A stretch of 22,922 bases of DNA from a virus. The stretch's first letter is position 1; each line of letters starts with the position of its first letter. Shown piece after piece: positions 7,794 through 13,284 of this stretch. The notes under the pieces are model-generated. The model was not told where the DNA came from and searched no databases. It worked only from the letters and a program-made list of their open reading frames with translations. Location: the IMG/VR virus record IMGVR_UViG_3300044640_002126, positions 1 through 22,922 of that record; one strand, given 5' to 3'. Both the position numbers and the translations under genes were made by a program.

Positions 7794-9877
7794 TAAGCTA
7801 TATATGCGTTTAATTCGTATTTATTACCCATTCCATAAACTTGTATGTTCAAAGTTTTTCTTTGCTCAACACCATCTTTATATAATGCTAAACTATATCT
7901 GTTTGTATCACCTTCTTTTGGTCTTTTAGGACCAGTTGCGATTGAATTGAACCATTCATCCTCGTTAACCGTATAACCTTTTGATTCAGCGTAAGCTAAA
8001 GCAGTTTGAACCGCTGAAGAAAATGTATTATGATAAACTTCATAAGAATCTTTTGCTTCAGTAACAGCTTTTGGGTCTGTTTCAATTTCTGGCATAGGTA
8101 AAAAAGGTTTGTTTTTTCTACCTGGTTGCACTGGTTGTGTCGGTTTAGTATCTGGTTGTACTGCTGGAGCTGGTTGTACTGCTGGAGCTGGTTGTACTGC
8201 TGGTGTGTTCATATCGTCTTGATTAAAAGTTTCTTGAATTTTAGTCTTAAAATAATTTTTTCCAAAGATACTCATTTTTTCGTTTGTAATCAAGTTTTCA
8301 CCAACAATTTTTGATACTGGTTTTTTTGACCACATTTTACACGACCAATACTTAGGCGTTGTTCTATCTTTAGCTTGTGCACATTTATGTCTAGCTCTAA
8401 AAGATTTTCTTCTTTTTGGGTTATCTCTTTTGATTTCCATATTAGGGTCACCAAAATTAACTTTTACAACTTTACCTTTTTTGTTTTTAACAAAAACTTT
8501 AAATTTCTTTACATCACCTTTAGTTGGCTTACCCAATTTAACCTTTTTACCTTTATACTCAGATTCATTTAAGTTAATCTCTTCAACTGAACCATATTCA
8601 TCCTCATAACCACCATCTGTGTCACCATCATAAGCGTCCAATGTGTTTGCTAAAAAATGATAAACTTCTTCCATATCATCAGCAGATGTTGCGATGTGGT
8701 CCAACGCCCAACCATGGCCATTATCTAGTATAGAATCAACTTGTTGCATATCCATTTCAGATAATTCTTTAGCAGCGTGTTGGATTGTTTTTAAACTAGC
8801 CCAAAACATGTAATTGCTTGACTCATGTTCAGTTTCGTCAACAGAAACCTTACCTTCTTTGTACTCACTATCAGCATTACCTTCTAAAGTAGCCTCAATA
8901 AAATGGTAAACCTCTTCAACATCGTCTTTAGTTGTAATTACGTGTTCCAAAGCCCATTGATGACCATCACAAATCAACGCATCAACTTCTTGTTGGTTCA
9001 TACCCAAAATTTCTGTAGCGTCATCTAAAATACCTTTAAGGTTTTGCCAAAACATATAATTGTTAGATTCGTTTTCACCTTCTTTGGTTAAACGATTCCA
9101 TTGTTTTTTATCTGGATAATCTTCATCACCTGGCTTTGCTGGTGCTTCACCTCTTTTTCTTTTAGCTTGAATGTTTGCCCATAAACCTTTTGATTCTTCA
9201 TCTAAAACATCGTTTGAACCTGGTTGGAACATATTGTTTTTCTTAGGGTCTATGAATAAATTATTCATTTCACCCTCATACGCAGAAAATTCTTGTAACT
9301 CTTTTTCAGCATCAGCTGTATCATCTGCCACGTCACCACTAGGCTCATCACCGATATTCCCATCATCGCCAGAATCATCGCTGGAATCGCCTTTATTGTC
9401 CATATCGCTATCTTCGTTATCTTGACCATCATCTCCAGAAGTGTTTACTTTTTTGATTATATCTTTCTTATCTTTTTCATCCATTTCAGCTGTATGTGTT
9501 GCTGATAATAATGAATTAATAGCAAATTTCTCCAATGAGAAATCTGGTTCACCTTGTTCTTCAGTATATTTTCTAAGTGATTGACCTAATTTTCCAGTAA
9601 GTTGCTCAATAAATTTTTTCGGGTCTGTTTCTTCATCAGCTTCAACACCAGCATCAAATGGTTCATCATCAAAAGGTTTATCATCTTTTGCTGGTTCTTC
9701 ACCACCATCTTCGGTATCCCCAAAATCACCAAAACCAGCGTCATCGGCTGGTTCGGAAATAGGTTCCGCTGGAGCTGGTGCTGGAGCCGCTGGGGCTGGC
9801 GCATCAATCTTCAGCTTATATTTTGTTTCTTCGGTTACTTCTTTTTTATCGTTAAGACTTTTTTTTTTACAGTCCCT
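7793..9877 (-). CDS. Large acidic multidomain virion-type protein; downstream part of a frame-interrupted gene
   Basis: The frame is open from just after a TGA at 9878-9880 to the TAA at 7793, but contains no ATG, and the only in-frame initiator I see is TTG at 9533-9535. Coding character begins well before that TTG (FIEQLTGKLGQSLRKY), so it probably continues the upstream EF-hand protein after a -1 shift at the A10 run (9859-9868, sense strand). Counting residues from the TTG: an Asp/Ser/Gly-rich acidic region (30-75); two copies of an ~65-aa domain (NYMFW, GH-WAL-H, DD-EEVYHF) at about 156-219 and 238-301; a basic/Cys motif PKRRKSFRARHKC...YWSCKMW (about 370-405); a Pro/Ala/Gln linker (444-461); and a C-terminal domain from SYEVYHNTFSSAVQTALAYA (about 497-580). 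The stop overlaps the next ATG. Probably a structural or scaffold-like virion protein; exact role unknown. Confidence 0.75.
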   Translation of the reverse strand, partial: RDCKKKSLNDKKEVTEETKYKLKIDAPAPAAPAPAPAEPISEPADDAGFGDFGDTEDGGEEPAKDDKPFDDEPFDAGVEADEETDPKKFIEQLTGKLGQSLRKYTEEQGEPDFSLEKFAINSLLSATHTAEMDEKDKKDIIKKVNTSGDDGQDNEDSDMDNKGDSSDDSGDDGNIGDEPSGDVADDTADAEKELQEFSAYEGEMNNLFIDPKKNNMFQPGSNDVLDEESKGLWANIQAKRKRGEAPAKPGDEDYPDKKQWNRLTKEGENESNNYMFWQNLKGILDDATEILGMNQQEVDALICDGHQWALEHVITTKDDVEEVYHFIEATLEGNADSEYKEGKVSVDETEHESSNYMFWASLKTIQHAAKELSEMDMQQVDSILDNGHGWALDHIATSADDMEEVYHFLANTLDAYDGDTDGGYEDEYGSVEEINLNESEYKGKKVKLGKPTKGDVKKFKVFVKNKKGKVVKVNFGDPNMEIKRDNPKRRKSFRARHKCAQAKDRTTPKYWSCKMWSKKPVSKIVGENLITNEKMSIFGKNYFKTKIQETFNQDDMNTPAVQPAPAVQPAPAVQPDTKPTQPVQPGRKNKPFLPMPEIETDPKAVTEAKDSYEVYHNTFSSAVQTALAYAESKGYTVNEDEWFNSIATGPKRPKEGDTNRYSLALYKDGVEQRKTLNIQVYGMGNKYELNAYIA
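8152..8205. repeat. Three tandem 18-nt repeats encoding a Pro/Ala/Val/Gln linker
   Basis: The unit CTGGTTGTACTGCTGGAG (plus strand) occurs perfectly at 8152-8169 and 8170-8187, with a third, slightly diverged copy at 8188-8205. It encodes repeated PAPAVQ in the acidic multidomain protein. Confidence 0.9.
8635..9070 (-). repeat. Internal tandem duplication of a ~65-aa domain within the acidic protein
   Basis: Copy A (about 8878-9070) and copy B (about 8635-8824) start 246 nt (82 codons) apart. Both share E-S-x-N-Y-M-F-W, L-K-x-I, V-D, G-H-x-W-A-L-x-H, D-D-x-E-E-V-Y-H-F and T-L at matching spacing, with much divergence elsewhere, so the duplication is old. Confidence 0.85.
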
Positions 9878-10866
9878 TCAGATAATGAAGTTATCATAGC
9901 ATCTAATCTTTTGATACTTTCTTCCATAGCTCTTAGTGAACGTAAATCACTAGATTCAATTTCACCGTCACCATCAACATCTAATCTATCTTGATTACCA
10001 TATAATTCATCATCAGCTTCTTCTAATTCAACACCTCTACCTTTAAGGATATCAGCTTTAGTTACTTCACCGTCACCAGTTAAATCTGGAAATTCTTCTG
10101 GTATGTTTATTTCTCTTGGTGGGTTAGGTAATTGATTAGGGTCTTCTTGATTCCCCATTGTGTAATCAACGTAATCGTCCTCATCTCTAGCCATCATGTT
10201 GTCAATAGCTTCCTCAAATTCATTCAACTCAACATCATCACCAAAAGATGTCATACCTTCTGTTTTTTCAAAAGTTTCTGGGTCTCTATCTTGTTTGTTT
10301 GCTGTTGCGTAGTAAATTTGTTTACCTCTTTCTTCACCATATTGGTCAATGAAATTTTGCATAGCTTTTTCATCATACTCATATACAGTTTCTTCTTTGT
10401 ACATTTCTTCGTTACCTTCTAAATTCCCCTCACCAGAGAATCCATTACCACCTTGGCTAGAAAAACCAGCCGCAAATGCGTTTTCATTTAAAAGATTATC
10501 ATCTTCCAAAACGTTTATATCATCGTTGTAGTTGTAAGCTTCAGCCAAACTGTTAAATCTTAAATTTAAGTGTTTTGTTGCTTTAGCATAAGAAGGATAA
10601 GCTTCTGATTTTTTATTTTGTAAACCACCAATGTATTTAAAATCTTCAGCAACGATGTTTGAAGTTTTGTTTGTTACTTTAATATAATATTCGTGGTTTT
10701 CTCTAACGATAGCATAAGCTTTACCGTCTGGACCCATTTTAGTAAGTTCAACAACGTAGTTATTCTTATTTTCGTTTATAGGTTTAATACCCATCAAATG
10801 AATCATACGCTCATTTATTTGGTTACCTTTTAGACCGATTGGGTTAATTTTGTTATATTTTTTCAT
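9835..10866 (-). CDS. EF-hand-containing phage protein (343 aa); upstream part of a frame-interrupted gene
   Basis: Begins MKKYNKINPIGLKGNQINER. The region YIKVTNKTSNIVAEDFKYIG is beta-rich, and the middle is acidic with Gln/Asn/Gly stretches. Two canonical 12-residue EF-hand loops are present: DLTGDGEVTKAD (residues 261-272) and DVDGDGEIESSD (296-307). Each has acidic residues at positions 1, 5 and 12 and Gly at 6, so paired Ca2+ binding is likely. As sequenced it ends ...VKKKVLTIKKK right after a run of ten A (sense). A -1 shift there would join it to the downstream acidic frame and give one protein of 1024 aa, which fits the lack of a start in that frame. It follows the small beta-rich gene by 28 nt. 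It is probably a virion structural or scaffold-associated protein; the specific role is unknown. Confidence 0.8.
   Translation of the reverse strand: MKKYNKINPIGLKGNQINERMIHLMGIKPINENKNNYVVELTKMGPDGKAYAIVRENHEYYIKVTNKTSNIVAEDFKYIGGLQNKKSEAYPSYAKATKHLNLRFNSLAEAYNYNDDINVLEDDNLLNENAFAAGFSSQGGNGFSGEGNLEGNEEMYKEETVYEYDEKAMQNFIDQYGEERGKQIYYATANKQDRDPETFEKTEGMTSFGDDVELNEFEEAIDNMMARDEDDYVDYTMGNQEDPNQLPNPPREINIPEEFPDLTGDGEVTKADILKGRGVELEEADDELYGNQDRLDVDGDGEIESSDLRSLRAMEESIKRLDAMITSLSEGTVKKKVLTIKKK
9859..9868 (-). other. A10 homopolymer at a frame break (possible -1 frameshift site or base undercall)
   Basis: The sense strand reads ACT GTA AAA AAA AAA GTC in the upstream frame and TGT AAA AAA AAA AGT CTT in the downstream frame. 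Slipping back one base on the A run moves from the EF-hand frame into the acidic frame. One extra A would do the same. Confidence 0.7.
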
Positions 10867-10894
10867 GTTCGTTTTTTTATTAAAATCTTATATT

Positions 10895-11140
10895 TTACCC
10901 AACATTTGGGCTTCCTAAATAAACATCTTTATTTTCACCTAGCAAGTAGCAACCAGTACCACCACTAACTGTTCTAACCCAAATAGGAATGTTAGAAGCC
11001 GAGGCAACATTAATAGTAACACCATTAATTACTATTGCACAACCAGAAGAACCACCATAAACCTCACTATACGTATGTGCTGTTAAGTTTGGGGTCTGCG
11101 CTGGGACTATAATACTATGAATATCATCAATTCTTGGCAT
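10895..11140 (-). CDS. Small beta-rich phage protein (81 aa), unknown, possible virion decoration or trimer protein
   Basis: Begins MPRIDDIHSIIVPAQTPN and is dominated by alternating small and hydrophobic residues (SSGCAIVINGVTINVASASN, then GGTGCYLLGENKDVYLG), typical of compact beta sandwiches among small phage structural proteins. There are two Cys and no signal peptide. It lies just downstream of the thyA terminator and has its own late-type motif (ATATTTATTA) 15 nt before the ATG, so it heads the leftward head-gene block. A capsid or neck accessory role is inferred from position and composition only. Confidence 0.75.
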   Translation of the reverse strand: MPRIDDIHSIIVPAQTPNLTAHTYSEVYGGSSGCAIVINGVTINVASASNIPIWVRTVSGGTGCYLLGENKDVYLGSPNVG

Positions 11141-11155
11141 ATTTTATTTCTTTTC

Positions 11156-11165
11156 TAATAAATAT
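11156..11165 (-). promoter_or_regulatory. Putative late promoter motif (ATATTTATTA) at the head of the structural block
   Basis: The coding strand reads TAATATTTATTAGAAAAG, 15 nt before the 81-aa gene. It immediately follows the thyA terminator, where a new promoter is required. Confidence 0.6.
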
Positions 11166-11179
11166 TACCAAAAACAAAA

Positions 11180-11200
11180 AAAGCACCGAATGGGTGCTTT
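11180..11200 (-). terminator. Rho-independent terminator of the thyA operon
   Basis: AAAGCACC pairs with GGTGCTTT across a 5-nt loop. On the minus strand it is followed by TTTTTTGTTTTT. A strong classic terminator, 10 nt after the thyA stop. Confidence 0.9.
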
Positions 11201-11210
11201 TATTTAGTTT

Positions 11211-12452
11211 TTAATTTGAAAGCGGTGCTTTTATCACTGGATGCGATTGATACCCTTCAATTTCAAAGTCTGAACTATCCAAATGTGTTATCAAACTTAA
11301 ATCTTCGCTTAATGCTTTATAGAACTCATCTGTTTTCATATGTTTTAGAGTCGGTAATGGATATGGTTCTCTTGTTCGGGTTGGGATATCTCTTGTTTTT
11401 AACTTAGATTCTAACCACTCATCGTTCTGAACTTTCATACCATCGGTGTATTCTTTTTCGTAGATTTCCTTTCTTTCTTCTAAACTCAACTCCCTACCAA
11501 TTTGTTCTTTTGCTTGTTCAATATGGTTTGAATACAAGTGAACATCACCCAAGTTTCCAATCAATTCATCTGGAACCATATTCACTGCCTTAGCAATGAT
11601 TTCTAATAACAATCCGTAAGATGCAATATTGAATGGCAAACCTAAGAATGTATCGACACTTCGTTGATTCCACATTAAAGAGATTGCTCTGGTTGGGATT
11701 CCAGTTAAATCATTACCTTCCATATTTACTGAATCATATCCATAGTTTTCAAAATATAATGTAGTTCTCTCTTCTAAACTCAGCTCTCTTGTATAAACTT
11801 GAAATCCATAATGACAAGGTGGTAAAGTCATTTGGCCCAATTCTCCAACATTCCAAGCATTAACCATCAAACGTCTTGAATCTGGATTTGTTTTAAGGTC
11901 ACGGATTAGATTTTGGATTTGGTCTACTCCATGAACATCATACTCTACTAACTCACCATATTCAACATGAGTAGGTCCACCAAAACTACCACCATAAGAA
12001 CGTTTTTGTTGGTACTTTTCTTTCCTACCACCCCAACTTCTCCACTGCTTACCATACACAGGACCTAATTCACCCCATTCAAAAGCAAACATTCTATTTG
12101 TTTTTATTTTGTTGATGAATCCTTCTTGCGATAAAGCATCTAACACACCATAGGTATCCATTTCCCAAGTAGTGTGATATTTCTTATATGCATCACCATC
12201 CCATATATGACAATTATTATCAACAAGGTATTTAATGTTTGTATCACCACGCAAAAACCATAACAATTCCGTTACAATTCCTTTGAAATACATTTTCTTT
12301 GTTGTGAGTAATGGAAACCCTTCTGACATCTTGTGTCTTATCTGGCGACCAAAGACAGAAATGGTACCCGTCCCAGTTCTATCACCTTTCTGAGTACCAT
12401 TTTCTAAAATGTCTTTTAATAAATCTGTATAAGTTTTATCTAGATTATTCAT
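11211..12452 (-). CDS. thyA: Thymidylate synthase (dUMP to dTMP), enlarged by internal insertions
   Basis: ThyA methylates dUMP to dTMP using methylene-tetrahydrofolate and so feeds phage DNA synthesis. All core motifs are present: GDRTGTGTISVFG (from residue 23), ELLWFLRGDTNIKYL, the catalytic loop LPPCHYGFQ with Cys213, dUMP-binding DSRRLMVNAWN, QRSVDTFLGLPFNIASYG and GDVHLYSNHIEQ. It has 413 aa versus about 264 in E. coli. Extra material includes residues ~145-174 and two segments at ~221-257 and ~320-360. The last two both start RELSLEER and end near IPTR, so they look like copies of one inserted element. The start overlaps the KTSC gene end by 8 nt. It is the last gene of a three-gene operon driven by the host-type promoter at 13192-13222. 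Function is near certain; whether the inserts change activity is unknown. Confidence 0.97.
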   Translation of the reverse strand: MNNLDKTYTDLLKDILENGTQKGDRTGTGTISVFGRQIRHKMSEGFPLLTTKKMYFKGIVTELLWFLRGDTNIKYLVDNNCHIWDGDAYKKYHTTWEMDTYGVLDALSQEGFINKIKTNRMFAFEWGELGPVYGKQWRSWGGRKEKYQQKRSYGGSFGGPTHVEYGELVEYDVHGVDQIQNLIRDLKTNPDSRRLMVNAWNVGELGQMTLPPCHYGFQVYTRELSLEERTTLYFENYGYDSVNMEGNDLTGIPTRAISLMWNQRSVDTFLGLPFNIASYGLLLEIIAKAVNMVPDELIGNLGDVHLYSNHIEQAKEQIGRELSLEERKEIYEKEYTDGMKVQNDEWLESKLKTRDIPTRTREPYPLPTLKHMKTDEFYKALSEDLSLITHLDSSDFEIEGYQSHPVIKAPLSN

Positions 12453-12912
12453 TTACTAATTCTGGTTGTTTTTTTGTAACTTCTTCAAATTGAGTGATTT
12501 TACCTTTTAAAGCCAATAACGAAGCTGATGTTACGTTTCCGTTTTTAAAATGGTTTGAAATAATATCAGTCATTGCTGACAACATTTCTTTGGTAGCGGC
12601 TTCTGGTGTTAAAGTTGGTTTTGAAGCGTCTGACAATTCTTTTACCTCTTTAAGGATTTCAGTTGTATCAACCTTATCCAATTTTGTTGTTGGGTATTTT
12701 TTAATGTGCGTATTCATCACAGACCCTTGACTATCAGCCAATTCAAAACGCATGTAATCTGTTTTTGACACACCAGCGTATTTGTATTGACCACCGTTAT
12801 TGAAGATAAGTGTAAGGTCACCAGACACGTTATCATAAACAGATGCGCAAATATTCGATGAAGAATAAATCGCTTTTGTTTTTTCGTTTTTTTCTACTTT
12901 TTTTAAAATCAT
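12445..12912 (-). CDS. KTSC-domain protein (155 aa)
   Basis: Residues ~20-75 match the KTSC pattern: YDNVSGDLTLIFNNGGQYKY, then GVSKTDYMRFELADSQGSV, then a final N-x-x-I-K-K-Y. KTSC domains are small beta-rich modules, often in phage or lysyl-tRNA-synthetase-associated contexts, and are of unclear function. The C-terminal half (TTEILKEVKELSDASKPTL and onward) is helical, with no recognised domain. Its 3' end overlaps thyA by 8 nt and it starts 21 nt after the preceding 80-aa gene, placing it in the middle of the thyA operon. Family call is moderate to good; the role here is unknown. Confidence 0.82.
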   Translation of the reverse strand: MILKKVEKNEKTKAIYSSSNICASVYDNVSGDLTLIFNNGGQYKYAGVSKTDYMRFELADSQGSVMNTHIKKYPTTKLDKVDTTEILKEVKELSDASKPTLTPEAATKEMLSAMTDIISNHFKNGNVTSASLLALKGKITQFEEVTKKQPELVNE

Positions 12913-12933
12913 AGTTAATTTATTTTTGTTTTG

Positions 12934-13176
12934 TTATTGTGCGTATGTTTTATATGCTGTTATCTCACCCATATGAAATATTCTACCAGTACTTGTTGTT
13001 AGTTTATTTAACTCATCTCTTTCATCTAAAATAACAACGATATAATCCCCAGTAATCATCAATCCACAATCCTCAAATTCAATCTTAGTTATTGAGCTTG
13101 AATTTCTTTTTGAATAATCATTGTTTTTAACCAGCAATTCAACTTTACCAAATTTTGGTGCCATGTTTGTACTCAT
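12934..13176 (-). CDS. Small unknown protein, first gene of the thyA operon (80 aa)
   Basis: Begins MSTNMAPKFGKVELLVKNND and contains IEFEDCGLMITGDYIVVILD, which looks like a small beta-barrel or beta-sheet fold. A second Met at residue 5 is an alternative start. A host-type promoter (TTG-N20-TATCTTTG) lies directly upstream, about 16 nt from the ATG. I recognise no family and see no catalytic motif. Operon position with KTSC and thyA suggests early or middle expression. Confidence 0.72.
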   Translation of the reverse strand: MSTNMAPKFGKVELLVKNNDYSKRNSSSITKIEFEDCGLMITGDYIVVILDERDELNKLTTSTGRIFHMGEITAYKTYAQ

Positions 13177-13191
13177 TCTTTACTTTTTATA

Positions 13192-13222
13192 CAAAGATAC
13201 TAATATTTATCTTAAAAATCAA
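13192..13222 (-). promoter_or_regulatory. Bacteroidetes-type sigma-A promoter for the thyA operon
   Basis: The minus strand reads TTG (13222-13220), a 20-nt spacer, then TATCTTTG (13199-13192). This fits the Bacteroidetes consensus TTG-N19-21-TAnnTTTG. Its TTG lies in the left arm of the palindrome at 13215-13233. Confidence 0.85.
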
Positions 13223-13233
13223 TAGTTGATTTT
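13215..13233. promoter_or_regulatory. Palindrome shared by two divergent promoters (candidate operator)
   Basis: AAAATCAA-TAG-TTGATTTT is a perfect 8-bp inverted repeat with a 3-nt centre. Each arm carries the -33 TTG of one of the two divergent promoters, so one protein bound here could block both. Confidence 0.65.
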
Positions 13234-13256
13234 ATAAAAAATTTTTAGTAATTTTG
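13226..13256 (+). promoter_or_regulatory. Bacteroidetes-type sigma-A promoter for clpC
   Basis: TTG (13226-13228), a 20-nt spacer, then TAATTTTG (13249-13256), 28 nt before the clpC ATG. It has exactly the same spacer length as the divergent promoter. Confidence 0.85.
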
Positions 13257-13284
13257 CTAAGATTTAAAAACAAAAATGTAGTGT

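Noticed and set aside
13200-13212. ATATTTATCT as a late promoter for clpC
   Set aside because: Weak match at the 3' end, about 75 nt from the ATG, and inside the spacer of the divergent promoter.
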